From assembly GCA_032622095.1 (NCBI GenBank), contig CP136061.1, positions 57,925,301 through 57,989,300 of the forward strand: 64,000 nucleotides of DNA, given 5' to 3'. Source of the DNA: Siphonodentalium dalli. Its lineage: Eukaryota; Mollusca; Scaphopoda; Gadilida; Siphonodentaliidae. Of this stretch, positions 46,801-57,571 are shown piece by piece (position 1 is the stretch's first letter; the number at the start of each line of letters is the position of its first letter). The position numbers and the translations under genes were made by a program. The notes under the pieces are model-generated. The model searched no databases. It was not told where the DNA came from and saw only the letters and a program-made list of their open reading frames with translations.

Positions 46801-49800
46801 TTAGCCAGTTTTAATAACATATTGGAAGTGATAGCCTACTTAGAAGTGTGTCAATATAAAGTTACTACCTTACTCGTATTTAAATTTGCGCAGTATTATT
46901 TTTCGCTCAGTTTTGAATTCGCGCACCTAGCTGCATGAATTCAAAACTGACAAAAATATTTTCGTAATATTTCCGTGATATTTTCGTATATCTTGCAGCT
47001 AATGACAGTTTCTGTTCTAAGTCATTGCTGGAGATATAGTAGGTGCATAATAAACACCAGTGCGGTGGATTTACATCGTGTAGACAATAAACTAGTAACA
47101 ACATACATCATCCATCATTTTGTGGCGACCGGGATTATTAGTATTTCTTATAAAAGTTCAACAATGTCTATGTTACCATGATTTGTCACTTGGCATTTTG
47201 AGCAATGGTCTTGATGGCGGTTGGCTAAATGTAAATATATGCACACATGTATAGGCGTAAAAGTTCTATTCAACCAATCATAATATATTTAAACTCAGCA
47301 ACATAGCCCTCTTGTATTACCTGTGGATTGTGGTTTAGATTAAACTTGGGAGTCGTACTATTATTCGCTCAGTTTTAAATTCGCGCATCGATGGGTGTGC
47401 GAAAAATAGTACTGCGCGAATTTAAATATGAGTAAGGTATTCGAAAACCACAAAGTTTACAGAGTGGTATAATTATAAAAAGGCCCATTTAACACTTATT
47501 GAAACACACCGCAAATTGAGCCCTATATATATAATTCAGTCATAATCATATGCACAAAATTTCATTTTATAATTTTATTCATAGATATGAAAGCTATTAT
47601 GCAGAAAGAACTAAATTGCAACTGACCAAATTTGCCACTACAAAAGTTACAGATTTGAAAAATTTGAATAACGAATACAGAATTCTGTATTATATTTAAG
47701 GCTCCTGTGAGTCTCACAATTTTCATTGAATCAAACCTCCAATTAAAAAGTAGGGGGTGATTTTACATCAATTTGAATCACCGTAATTGAGAGTTCAGCA
47801 AAATTATAAGGTAATTTATCATGACCACACACTGTTACATTTTGACTGATGGAAATTGAATTGATAACTGAAATCAAAGAATATGGATGTAACCTTATTT
47901 AAGTCATGACCTGTGCAAAGGGACAGCTTTCTAACTGTTGAAAACTTCCTGCCTGAATAAGGTTAGAAAATTTCTAACTAACGTTGGAAAATTTCCAACT
48001 GATGGCTGTTTCAAACCAAAACTTGGAACAGAAGTAGAAAAATGTGCTACTGTTGGTCTCAAAAACAACAAATTCCCCTTTAATTACTTGTTGGATAATC
48101 AAACAATGAGAACAACTTATCTTTGGGCTGAAATTTCCAACTGATGTTGTGTAAGCAATGGAATTTCGATAAAATTTTGACTCCCCCTGGTCTTCACTGT
48201 CCCTGTGTGCACAGTAACATATATCAAAGCAGAACAAGGCAACTGCTCAATCATATAAAATTAAAAATACAGAATAGGCAATATAATTCTATTGTGTATC
48301 CATAATTTTACGGTGAACCACTTGTATATGAAATTAAGTGATAAACGTGTGGTTATCACCCTTCTGTTCAACCATGATAATGGCAATGTATTAAGGGCAC
48401 TTTATTTATATATTAGGCAAATTAATAGGAGTCTCCCTTTGCGGGAAGGTTTTTAAATTTGTCAAATGTTCGCAGTCATTTCGAATCAAATAGAACATTT
48501 ATGGTGATTTCATGGAGTGGTGTTCAGGATAATTAGCAGACGACAGTATGACAACAATAGCATCGCTAGGGCGTGGAAAAATACACCCATCATAATTCAA
48601 ACAAAGGGCCATAACTCTGGTAAAAATTGGTGGACGGAACCCAAATAACAACTTGACTTGTATTTTGGGCTTGTAAGTTGTAAGCTCACATACCAAATAT
48701 CATCCCATTCTGTTCAGACTTACTAAAGTTATCATCTGGTAAACAAATGAAAGTGTCAATGACACTGTACTCAACTTGGAAAGGGAATAATTTCATGTGT
48801 TACAGTCAATGGAGTGATTAGGAATGTGAAAGTTGAAAGGTCTAGTTATGCAAAGAGTAAAATCCAAGATGTTTTTTTGCTGAATGACCCCAAAATGACT
48901 CATTCCCATTTACATGTCAATGTTAACTTCACCGACAAATTTCATGATGATCAGACCAACACTCCGTCCTGTAGTCTGTGCTAATGGAATGAATTTTGAA
49001 ATCCATAATGGCTGCTGGCGGCCATGTTTTTTCCCCGAATAACCCCAAAATGACTCGTTTCTCATCTACATGTCAATGTTAACAGCCAATTTGATAAAGA
49101 TAAGACCAACGGTACGACCTGTAGCCTGTGCCAAAAAAATTTGTCATACAAAGAGTAAAATCCAAAATGGCTGCTGGCGGCCATGTTTTTTGGCCAATTG
49201 ACCCCAAAATGACTCGTTCCCATCTACATGTCAATATTAACATCCACGACAATTTTCATGATGATCAGACAAACAGTATGGCCTGTAGCCCATGCTAATG
49301 TATTGAATTTTGAAATCCAAGATGGTCGCTGGCAGCCATATGTTTTGGCTGAATGACCCCAATATGACTCGTTCCCATCTACATCCCATTGTCAACATCT
49401 GTGACAAATTTCATGATGATCCGACTAAAGGTACGACCTGTAGCCCATGCCAAAGGATTTAGTCATGCAAAGAATAAAATCCAAGATGGCTGCTGGCAGC
49501 CATGTTTTTTTTACCAAATGACTCGTTCCCATCTACATGTCAATATTAACATCCATGACATATTTCATGATGATCAGACAAATAGTAGGGCCTGTAGCCC
49601 GTGCTAATGGATTGAATTTTGAAATCAAAGATGGCTGCTGGTGGCCATGTTTTTTTGCCGAATGACTCGTTCCCATCTATATGTCAATGTCAACAGCCGT
49701 GACAAATTTCATAATGATCCGACCAAAGGTACGACCTATAGCCGGTGCCAAAGGATTTAGTCATGCAAAGAGTAAAATCCAAGATGGCTGCTGGCAGCCA

Positions 49801-52800
49801 TGTTTTTTTACCGAATGACCCCAAAATGACTCGTTCCCATCTACATGTCATTGTTAACATCCATGACAAATTTCATAATGATCCGACCAAAGGTACGACC
49901 TGTAGCCGGTGCCAAAGGATTTAGTCATGCAAAGAGTAAAATCCAAGATGGCTGCTGGCGGCCACGTTTTTTGGCCGAACGACCCTAAAATTACTCGTTC
50001 CCATCTACATGTCAATATTAACAGCTATGACAAATTTTATAATGATCCGACCAAAGGTACGACCTGTAGCCCATGCTAAAGGAAATTGCTGACGAATCAC
50101 ACACGCACGGACGACGGATACCAAGCCATGGCAATAGCTCAAACTTTACAAAGTAAAGTTGAGCTAAAAAGCGAAAGTATGGACAGACCAATAACAGGCA
50201 TATAAAATGATAATACAAGAGCAGAAGGGCTCATATACTTTGGTGGGGAAATGTTCAAATAATAAATTATCTGAACATTATCTGAGGGAAACTACTCATC
50301 AATGAGTATTTATAAAGAATGACTTAAATCATGAACAGACCAATAACATGATTACACCACTCACTACCTCTATTGAGTACATAAAGCCTGCTTAATAAAC
50401 GTTACGTTTATTACATCAATTTGCTTTATTAGGTCAACGTAGCTTTATTAGGTTAGTACTACTTTCATGATGTAATTGCATTTGTAAATTGCGCAGGTAA
50501 CTAGGGACATCAATTGACCTAAATGACATCGTTGTGATTTTGGGACATTTTTAACGTCCATAATTTACAGAAATTGATACAAAATTTGAAAATGTGTTTT
50601 CGCTCTATAACATCTATAAACCATTAGTACAAGGCCACCTAAGAATAACTATTAAAAAAATGCAACGAACTATCTCCCTCTAAGCTGCACTCCGGTTTTT
50701 GAACGTCATGAATGCTAATTAGTTTGCTTGACCTAATAAATGTTAAGGCGTCATGGAAGTAACGAATGTAAAATTGAGGAAAATGATAGATTTACTTCAC
50801 AAAAGGCAAGTTTTGTGCGATGGATAAATAAAATATGTAGCTAAAGTCGCTTAAACTGTTTATGTCCGCTTGCGGGATTTGGCATCTATTGGACTTGGCA
50901 GATCCTTGCGCAATAGATGCTCAAATCCCTCTCACGGATATAAACAGTTTAAGCGACGACATTAGCTACATATTCTGTATATACCATTCACCTATTAAAT
51001 TGAGGATATAAAATGGAATACATACCAGATGCAATTTTTTAACGACTCTGACTATATCATAAAATATAACAATGGCCTCTTTTTCTGATAATTTCTTCTC
51101 TTTGATGACGTAATGCTGCAGGTTAATGAGGTCAGTGTTCATGTTGCAGAAGTCATGAGGGATAAGGCAGTCAAGGACAAGACACAACCGTTTCTTCTTA
51201 CGACCAGTGTACTCAATTCCGGTGCTACCATCCGATGTTTCTTTCTCTTCCCATGCTTCATCCTGTCAAATAAATCATATTTCATCATTTCATTTTTATT
51301 ATAAAATAATTTATGTTGAAATTTTCTCAATATGATTGTTCATTGCTTAAACATGTGTGAACAGATTCTCATTTCTAATCATTGAAATGGTCATTGGTCA
51401 TCAATTGAAATGGCGCATTGAGATGTCCCTCAACTAAGTTGAAGCTTGAAAATTTGTCCCATTCTCACCTATGTCAGAGTTCTAACCCTCACCGGGCCTT
51501 GTCTAGAGTTAAAATGTTTATAAGTTCATATAGGCATAACAGGCTGCTAGGCCTCACATCCCCCAGATAAGGTGGCTTTATTTGACCGGTGGCTATTAGA
51601 AATAAAACTTTTTGATTCTAGGAACAATCATTGAAGAAAACTTTGCTTCTGACTCTCTATGTTGTTAACACACCTAGTATAATTGACAAATTCTCGACAA
51701 GGGTCATAACTCCGTTAAAAATGTGCAGCCCGAACAAAATTTTTAAAAGTCATGTGAGTAATCCATATACCAAATTTGAAAACAATCAGATAACTAAAAG
51801 TAAAGTTATCATCCTGAAATCAAAATAATCGACAAGGACCATAACTCCATAAAAATGGGTGGGGACTCACCGGACTCACCCATAATCAAACTTGACCTGT
51901 GCTCCTAACCAATAAGTTCACATACCATATTGTTTTTTATAGTCACCCAAATTTGTTTTTCAGGGGATAAAAATGGTTCATTTCAGTTAAAACTTACCTG
52001 ATTTATTGAGACTGAGAAGTTAGAACACAATAACACATACATAATATCACAATGTTATAATGTCCTTCGGCATTCAAAACTCTAGACATGGCTACTGATA
52101 CCGCAAGATTGTTGCTGCATCTTGTCATATTTTGACTAGGAAATGGACACCACCCTTCACCACCATCTTTGACTAGAATATGACATGTACTTTTTCTGTA
52201 CTGTCTTCTCATTCGATTGAATTCTCTATCTTCAAGTGATATTCCATGCAAGCAATGAAATAGTGTGTGTCATTTGCACAGTGGGCTAGCATCACTAAAT
52301 TTATCCGCTGGGGACCTCATTCTGCTTTGACCTCATCTTCTGGGAAGTATCTATAATCTATAGTATCAAATTAACATTGTTTCCAGTTACTTTTTCCCTC
52401 CTGGGAAGTTTCTATATCCCCTAATTTGCAGAAGATAAAATGCATAATCACCAACTTCAACTGGGGAACTTCAATCTGATCCTAGATCTCCAATAGCAGT
52501 TGAGGTCTAAGCAGAATGAGGTTCCCAGAGGGTGAATTTAGTGATGCTAGCCCACTATGCAAGGTAGCATCACTAAATTCACCCTCCGAGGATCTCATTC
52601 TGCAAATGACAGACACACTATTTCATGGCTTGATTCCATGAAGAAGCTAATCGGCAATCCACAAGACAGGCACAAGTGGACACTTCTAACAATGAGTTCA
52701 TTCAAGTTTACTATAAAATCATTGTTCTCAATCAAGAATATATAATTTCTAATGAATATTAAAAGATTCTGGAACATTGAAATCACCTTGAATAGCCCAT

Positions 52801-55800
52801 GATGATGTACGATGCCATCTTCTCCTTTGAGCAGGGAGAGCAGAGAGTATTCCGTGTGCATTAACATTTTACCCTGGCGATCATCCTGGCACTCCTTCCC
52901 AGAATCCTCCAGTGTCAGGATCTGAAAATTAGGTGATCAAATATTGCATAAAATATACATGTACATGTACCTCTTTACAAGCTGTATGAATACATTTGTA
53001 ATGAATACATTTGTATTCATGTAAATCAAAGTACAAATAGCATATTAGGCCTAAAAAAAAACTTTGTTTCTGAAAAACCCGACTGACCCTATTATGAATT
53101 ATGATTTTTTTTTTTTTTTTAGTATTATAAAAAAGTCTATTACAAACGTCTTTTAAGGAGTTAAAGTCCAATAAAACAATATACACTGATGCTCGAAGTA
53201 TATGACCCTTTCACCACAGCAGAATTATGGGAAATTTTCAAGATTCAGTCAGAAATATGGCTCATTGCCATTCATTGGAAAGCTCTCACTGGGAGCTTTC
53301 CGATGAATGGCAGCAAGCCATATTTCCGACTAAATCCTGAAAAATTTCCATAATTCTGCTGTGGTTTTGGGGTCGATAATTTAGGACATTATTGTAATAT
53401 ATATGATACTAGAAGGTGACCCGACTTCGTCCGGGCTTTGACCTTGAATTGTCTATTTTGAAGGCCAAGGTCAAGTGGGGTCACGATTTGACCCGTCCAA
53501 AACACAGTGCCCGAACAAAAGTACCCGACAAAAGTACCCGTCGAAATCCATCCGGTTTTACCCGATTTGACCTTGAATTGACCATTTTTTGAAGGTCCAG
53601 GTCAGGTGGGGTCAAACACCAACACCCCAAAAATGGTGGAAATCGGCCCAGCGGATACCGGGAAATCGGCCCAGCGGATACCGAGATACCCTATGCATCA
53701 AATTTCGTCCGTAAAAATCCGCCAGTTTAACCCGATTTTATTTCCACTCAAGTATATAAACGCGCCTCATACACACACGCTCATTAATTATCAAGTTTCA
53801 ACATAAAGATAAATTACCATCGGTGCCCGAGATATCGCCAAGACGTCTGAAACAGTCAAATGCATCGGCCGGTTAAGCGTTAACGTGATCTAACGTTATT
53901 ACCTCTAACGACGTCATAGAAGTTACGCATTGTTTTTATCCTGATGGAAGATAGTACCACTTCTTCTTGATAATTGAGGCAGATAACTAAAACGGATACA
54001 TACGCATTATATATCGTTGGAAAGAGGAAACACGAAAGATTCTCACAGTGTCATTATTATGACTGGCATTTTATTATTCGCGCTGTTTCGAATCGATTTG
54101 TAAGCACCGAACTCAAATGAAAGTCCCGTAACACAGCGTAAAAACAGATTTGACCTCGGCACGTGAAAAGTTGACCTCGGATCTGAAAATCAATAGGCCT
54201 ATGTTACTCCTGACCCGAAAATACCCCCACATACCAAGTTTCATCGAAATCGGGTCGGCCGTTTTCGAGTTCATCGATTACACTTTCACATACCAAATTT
54301 CAAGTCGATAGCTACACCCGTTTCCGAGATATATAGCCCAATGTCATTTGCGGATACCTCGGCCGGTGATGAGTTAACGCGACACAGTCAAATGCATCGG
54401 CAGGGTGAGAGTTAACGTAATCTAATTTTATGACCTCTGACGACGTCATAGAAGTTACGCATTGATTTTATCCTGATAAAAGATCGTACCACTTGTCCCT
54501 AATAATTGAGGCAGATAACTAAAACGGATACATACATATTATATATCGTTGGAAAGATGAAGCCACACAGATTCTAACCGTGCAAATTATATGACTGGAA
54601 ATTTATTATTCGCGCTATATCGAATCGATTTGTGAGCACCGAACTGAAATATATTAGCGCAAAACGGCGTAAAAATAGATTTGACCTCCGCACGTGAAAA
54701 GTTGACCTCGCACGGACAAATAAATATGCCTATGTTCGTCTCCGGCCGAAAACACATCCAAATACCAAGTTTCATCGAAATTGGCTTAGTCGTTTTCGAT
54801 TCCATCGATTTCAAAACACACAAACTTACACATAAACTTACACATACACAGATCTTTCAAAATATATAATAGATGACTTCACTTTTACAATGTGACTATG
54901 TCTATACTTCATCTTAGAATTGGATTATTCCAAATAGAGACGACAAAATAATTTGTGAAAGAGTTGATTGTTGCATTATACACTGTATTCACCAGCCTGT
55001 TTGTGCTTGTGGATTACAAGTTGGGGTGGCCATATTGTTGAAATAATTGGAATAATTGAAAGATATTAAAATAATTATTTTTTACTTACTCTATTTTTTG
55101 TCAGTCTGTTAGCAGATTTTAGGCCTAATTTGAAATGATGTAAACAAATTTATTTGCATCTTATTAAATGCATGGGATTGAGACAAAAGTTACAGGACAA
55201 TTGAAATAGTAAATTGCCTTATATTATAAGCCAGATTTACTAACAATATTAAATATATTTGGTCTAACACTCCCATAAATTGTTCGATTTCAGTCATCTT
55301 GGGGTTTCCCTGAAAACTTCCTTGACAATACTTTAGTTACACAAGTCAATTTGTCTTGATAACCTTGATTCACAGATGATTTTTGAATGACCAAGTAAGT
55401 ACAGGGTAAATATGATACATCCAAAGCAATGCTGCAAATAGTGTGTCTGTCATTTGCAGAATGAGGTCCCCAGAGGGTGAATGTAGTGATAATTTGCAGA
55501 AGATAAAATGCACCAACTTCAACTGGGGAACTTCAATCTGATCCTAGGTCTCCCATAGCAGTTGAAGCCTAAGGAGAATGATGTTCCCAGAGGGTGAATT
55601 TAGTGTGGGATAGTGTCACTAAATTCATCCTCTGGGGACCTCATTCCGCAAATGGCAGACACACTATTTGCAGACTTGATCCAATCACGAGGGTACATGT
55701 AGAGCATAAGAAAGATAGCCTGAAGTTGTTCAAAGAATGGGAACCCTTATAGAAATACTTGCATTCATATCCACCATAATGTAAAATTGTCTGTAATGTA

Positions 55801-57571
55801 GATATCCGAATAGGGCCATAATAAAATATGATTTGTTTGCAGTCGCCTGACCTACTGGCCTCAAAAGGCGCCTACCCAAAAATTTCTTTGGGTCCGCTGT
55901 CTAATGTAAACCTATGTATGGCAATGCAGCAGGTGTTGGTATGAGCTAAAACTTAAAGTGACAAAACTCAAAAATTTATCACTCTCCCTGATAAAAGTCA
56001 TTTGAACACTTCAAACCTATAGGATGATCTCTGCATAAAATAATACAGCCTTCCAAAAATAAACAAGCAGTCGCCAATGGCGGTATGCCATGCCTAGGTG
56101 GGCAAAGTTGGGGATGGGCATTTTCAAAATATGTTAAAAATTAATTGAAATCAGTTAATATTTGTTTGAGATTGGTTAATATTTGTTTTAGTTCGGGCTT
56201 AAAATTTAACCTCTTCGCTGCTATGACGTCCGTAACTATTACGGACCTACTTCAGCACACTAGCAGTAGGCCATTATACATATGGAAAATGGCAAGAACG
56301 TCAACAGCCCAGCACATGATGTCATAACGTCATTTAGCAGCAAAGAGGTTAAATTGCAATGCCAAAAAATTACAATCAAAGGACCGTAACTCTGGTAAAA
56401 ATGTATGGCTGGGCTAGTTTGAGATCTCGTTTTCAGAAACTCCTCTTGTGAACTCACATACCAAATATCTTTAAAATCAGTTGATAATTGTTCAAAATAA
56501 ACAATGGACAACTTTTCAGGGGAGCTAAATGGAAAACAAAATTACAATCAACGGGCCGTAACCATGGTAAAAATATAGGGCCAGGACCAGTTTGTGAACT
56601 AACATACCAAAAATATTTCAAATCTGTTGATAATTGTTCGAAAGAACCCCTGGACAACTGTTCGGGGATGCTAAATGCAAAAAAATGACAGACAAAGGGC
56701 CGTAAATCTGGTGAAAATTCCGTCTGGGACGAGTTTGCAAATTAATTTAACGTATTTCCCCTGTGAACTCATATACCAAAAATCTTGACTCTGGACAAAT
56801 TATTGGGATGGACGGACAGATGCCCAGACGGATGGAAACCCATTCTTATATTCCGCACCGAAATTATTTTTGGGAGGGGGATAATAAAAAAAAATCCTAC
56901 TTAGGGCGAGCGACTGCAAACATAGATATTTTTAATAGTGGCCTAGTGCATTTTAAAATAAAAAGTATGTAATAATACAGATTTATATTTATATCTATAT
57001 CAGAGAGCATAGTCACCGGCAGGGGTCAATTTAATTTTTAAAATTTGTCTATCATTTTGCAACACTGGGTAGATTTTTTATAGCATTCCTTTCCAATATA
57101 TGTATTGTCATTGTAAATTATCGCAAATTATGAAGCGAATCCAGTTAAATTGAGCCCTGCACCTGCTAGCACTGGACCTATGCAGACCTCCCGTCCCCCG
57201 CTGGTATATGGGTGCTATAACTGTTTTGTGACACTTCAAAAATGAGAGTCTCCTACCTTTATGGTATAGAAATCATCAGTGCCCTCATGTTTGGCCAAGC
57301 ATTGCACGATGCTTCTCACAGGAGAAGAACCAATTCTTGGGCCAAGCAAATATGGTCCGGCTCGCTTGACAATCGGACCTTTTGGAGGTAGTTGAATAGA
57401 GGTGTCATCTGACTGATTTTCAGACACCCTCCTATCCTGTCTCTTTATTTTCGTCATCTGCACTTCTCCACTGGATTCCTTCTCTACAGATGTACTCTCA
57501 TCAGGTCTCTTTATTTTTGTTGTCAATCTTTCCCCATCGGGATCTTTCCCTGAAGAAATCCTTCTCTTCAT
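37559..57571 (-). CDS. STK40: Serine/threonine pseudokinase STK40 orthologue (7 exons)
   Basis: Spliced product of 479 residues; CDS = 57571-57257, 52921-52787, 51262-51026, 45647-45479, 43904-43760, 43109-42990, 37877-37559. All junctions are GT/AG and the summed length (1440 nt with stop) is in frame. STK40 (SHIK) is a pseudokinase that binds the ubiquitin ligase COP1. Recognisable blocks: glycine-loop region LLGPRIGSSP, TIK lysine (K105), GKMLMHTEYSLLSLL, NLQHYVIKEKKLSE, HRDLKLGN (234-241), TNFCLGK (254-260) in place of DFG, GSPAYISPDVLSG, KPSDMWALGVVLFTM, and SGPLQVVPDID (381-391), whose VPD suits a COP1-type VP motif. The start at 57571 is supported by an in-frame stop upstream. It is longer than the roughly 435-residue vertebrate protein through N-terminal and C-terminal low-complexity additions. 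Introns are loaded with transposons. Confidence 0.95.
38513..38966. mobile_element. hAT-like MITE, CAGTGTTCGCACTG end (STK40 intron 6)
   Basis: Left end CAGTGTTCGCACTGCCA, right end degenerate (tccatcgcggatgcta). Flanks cttatggt and cttgtggt agree at 7 of 8 positions. Subterminal direct and inverted 'atttggcaaa' words lie at both ends. The centre is AT-rich without coding capacity. Confidence 0.7.
39395..40405. mobile_element. TACAGTAATG foldback element split by a hAT-like insertion
   Basis: 'gaatggcaacaagccatatt', 'cgactaaatcctgaaaaatt' and 'ctgctgtggttta' (39440-39507) continue after the inserted element as 'gtagattatttaggacatta' (40381-40400). Complete relatives are at 43474-43687 and 53197-53396. 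The left arm is truncated here. Confidence 0.7.
39511..40373. mobile_element. hAT-like MITE, 863 bp, perfect 8-bp TSD
   Basis: TIRs CAGTGTTCGCGCTG / cagcgcgaacactg, flanked by tttagggg at 39503-39510 and 40374-40381. Subterminal 'ttagccaaatgaaa' words are repeated at both ends. A G22-type homopolymer is present near 39797-39818. CAG-type TIRs with 8-bp TSD are diagnostic of hAT. Non-autonomous. Confidence 0.9.
40582..41029. mobile_element. CAAGCCTTG-family hAT-like MITE, 448 bp
   Basis: Ends caagcctgagtttagtgtgc and the inverted form. Flanks gttacata and tttacata match at 7 of 8 positions. The long internal segment shares 'tatccccaagttggcag' with other long copies, suggesting a longer parental form. 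Confidence 0.85.
41465..42960. repeat. Tandem array of about nine 150-170 bp units (STK40 intron 6)
   Basis: Each unit has 'aaaatccaagatggc', then an imperfect palindrome like ggctgctggcagcc, 'catgtttt', and 'gatgatcggatgagggatgt' or 'cccatctacatgtcaat'. Motif starts near 41480, 41638, 41790, 41948, 42105, 42268, 42433, 42603 and 42766. Units diverge more than in the second array at 48840-50095. Confidence 0.85.
42990..43109 (-). other. STK40: STK40 coding exon 6
   Basis: 120 nt, residues 334-373 plus two bases of Trp374; acceptor ttttacag, donor GTAATA. Contains DGRVSENTIAIIKGLLVLDP. The 160-bp tandem array starts within about 35 bp of its donor. Confidence 0.95.
43474..43687. mobile_element. 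TACAGTAATG-family foldback MITE
   Basis: About 214 bp, palindromic: 'ccctaaataattgactcctt' left against 'gagtcgattatttagggcat' right; inner arms 'ggcttgttgccattcatcgg' and complement. It lies between STK40 exons 5 and 6. The right end tactgta suggests a TA target. Confidence 0.75.
43760..43904 (-). other. STK40: STK40 coding exon 5
   Basis: 145 nt, completes Gly286 and runs to two bases of codon 334; acceptor tttgcag, donor GTAAGT. Encodes the DMWALGVVLFTMLFGQFPF helix F region and ELFRKIKAAEFTIP. Confidence 0.95.
44030..45140. mobile_element. Possible element bounded by 'aatcggaatc' modules
   Basis: 'caatcggaatcaaccgatta' (near 44035) and 'catcggaatcggccgattat' (near 45094) are similar, partly palindromic, and frame about 1 kb of AT-rich DNA in STK40 intron 4. 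Clean TIRs or a target duplication were not found. No gene is seen. Confidence 0.35.
45240..45470. repeat. Dispersed repeat ending in (GGAC)n
   Basis: 'gtaccaactttggttcagat', 'agttatcgaccggaaacc' and then a ggacggacggacggac run. Layout resembles the 'gggccataactctggt' family elsewhere in the window. Confidence 0.5.
45479..45647 (-). other. STK40: STK40 coding exon 4 (catalytic-loop exon)
   Basis: 169 nt, residues 230-285 plus the first base of codon 286, acceptor ctttcag, donor GTGAGT. Carries HRDLKLGN and the degenerate metal-binding motif TNFCLG, so the DFG aspartate is replaced by Asn, as in vertebrate STK40. Confidence 0.95.
45720..46867. other. STK40 intron 3 DNA, no gene seen
   Basis: AT-rich with a palindrome-rich stretch at 46560-46655 (gtcgact words, then cgattagtc in complement) ending in 'cgtttgaacactac', which resembles one end of a hAT element. 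A matching opposite end was not located. Confidence 0.4.
46868..47437. mobile_element. Mariner-like MITE, 570 bp, TA TSD
   Basis: TIRs of about 40 bp start CCTTACTCGTATTTAAATTT and continue into gcgcagtattatttttcgc, with the right end inverted (gcgcgaatttaaatatgagt, then aagg). TA flanks at 46866-46867 and 47438-47439. An extra inverted module 'tcgctcagttttgaattcgc' is present near both ends. Confidence 0.8.
47440..48585. other. STK40 intron 3 DNA, no gene seen
   Basis: AT-rich and largely unique-looking. Short chance frames only. Confidence 0.5.
48586..48760. repeat. 'gggccataactctggtaaaa' dispersed repeat
   Basis: Contains 'gggccataactctggtaaaa', 'attggtggacggaacccaaa' and 'actaaagttatcatctggta'. 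Relatives occur at 22320-22620, 31080-31390, 51690-51960, 56360-56800 and 59440-59690. Confidence 0.7.
48840..50095. repeat. Second tandem array, about eight 150-165 bp units (STK40 intron 3)
   Basis: Well-conserved units: 'aaaatccaagatggctgctg', 'gcggccatgttttttgccga', 'atgaccccaaaatgactcgt', 'tcccatctacatgtcaatgt' and 'aaaggtacgacctgtagccc'. Motif starts near 48868, 49003, 49163, 49316, 49480, 49627, 49778 and 49947. Same family as 41465-42960. Confidence 0.9.
50340..50830. other. STK40 intron 3 DNA, no gene seen
   Basis: AT-rich, with repeated 'tttattaggt' words near 50438-50455. No element ends were resolved. Confidence 0.4.
50831..50978. mobile_element. Foldback MITE beside STK40 exon 3
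   Basis: Inverted repeat: 'atatgtagctaaagtcgctt' with 'aaactgtttatgtccgc' on the left, complement on the right ending in 'ttagctacatat'. Its right end is only about 50 bp from the exon 3 donor. Confidence 0.75.
51026..51262 (-). other. STK40: STK40 coding exon 3
   Basis: 237 nt, residues 151-229, phase 0, acceptor ttgacag, donor GTATGT. The first 25 residues are variable and charged, followed by the conserved CLVLDCLIPHDF and VIFYDIVRVVKKLH helix E region. The 5' side of the following intron carries a foldback (50831-50978). Confidence 0.95.
51690..51960. repeat. Two copies of the 'cataactccg' dispersed repeat
   Basis: 'gggtcataactccgttaaaa' (51703) and 'ggaccataactccataaaaa' (51836), each followed by 'gttatcat'- or 'caaacttgacctgt'-type modules in STK40 intron 2. 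Confidence 0.55.
52249..52632. mobile_element. CAAGCCTTG-family hAT-like MITE, perfect 8-bp TSD (STK40 intron 2)
   Basis: 384 bp, flanked by attccatg at 52241-52248 and 52633-52640. The left end is caagcaatgaaatagtgtgt, the right end its inverted relative. The left arm lacks about 40 bp of the usual arm. Confidence 0.88.
52787..52921 (-). other. STK40: STK40 coding exon 2
   Basis: 135 nt, residues 106-150, phase 0 at both ends, acceptor aattttcag, donor GTGATT. Begins ILTLED and ends HHHGLFK, matching the conserved block after the TIK lysine. Confidence 0.95.
53197..53396. mobile_element. TACAGTAATG-family foldback MITE
   Basis: Palindromic like 43474-43687: 'ccacagcagaattatgggaa' against 'ccataattctgctgtggttt'; inner arms around 'gaaagctctcactgggagct'. 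It abuts the next repeat (53399). Confidence 0.75.
53399..54873 (+). repeat. Interspersed repeat 'aggtgacccgacttcg' family, long copy
   Basis: Starts 'atgatactagaaggtgaccc', has two 'tttgaccttgaattg' modules as in copy 1, then a longer body with two related stretches of about 540 bp ('gttaacgt', 'acctctaacgacgtcataga', 'aaaacggatacatac', 'atatatcgttggaaagagga' at about 53870-54030 and 54410-54560). Ends 'tctttcaaaatatataatag'. Longer than the copies in the duplicated block, so it may approach full length. No transposase is seen. Confidence 0.7.
54874..55426. other. STK40 intron 1 DNA, no gene seen
   Basis: AT-rich, no recognised repeat ends. Confidence 0.5.
55427..55678. mobile_element. CAAGCCTTG-family hAT-like MITE (STK40 intron 1)
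   Basis: 'gcaaatagtgtgtctgtcat' arm and complement 'gcagacacactatttgcag'. Flanks atccaaag and atccaatc share 6 of 8 bases, an eroded duplication. Confidence 0.75.
56210..56348. mobile_element. piggyBac-like MITE, TTAA target
   Basis: 139 bp with TIRs CCTCTTCGCTGCTATGACGT / complement (acgtcatttagcagcaaaga, then gg), flanked by TTAA at 56206-56209 and 56349-56352. TTAA target with CC-start TIRs is the piggyBac signature. A related single end 'ttaactctttcgctgccaa' is at about 60545. Confidence 0.8.
56360..56800. repeat. Three tandem 'ccgtaactctggtaaaaat' units
   Basis: Period about 150-165 bp: each unit has 'tacaatcaaaggaccgtaac' or an equivalent, 'acataccaaatatctt', 'gttgataattgttc' and 'ggacaacttttcagggg'. 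Confidence 0.7.

Larger units (their letters stand above)
55838..56922. mobile_element. Possible TIR element, GTTTGCAGTCGC ends
   Basis: 'tttgcagtcgcctgaccta' (left) and 'tagggcgagcgactgcaaa' (right) form imperfect 19-bp TIRs around about 1.08 kb. A clear target duplication is not seen. It contains a piggyBac-like MITE and a three-unit tandem of the 'ccgtaactctggtaaaaat' repeat. Confidence 0.5.

Noticed and set aside
52003-52251. Possible extra STK40 exon (minus frame with EDREFNRMRRQYRKS)
   Set aside because: Exons 2 and 3 join in phase without it and it lacks suitable splice sites in register.
56145-56327. Short ORF overlapping the piggyBac-like MITE
   Set aside because: Reads through the TIR and has no protein-like character.
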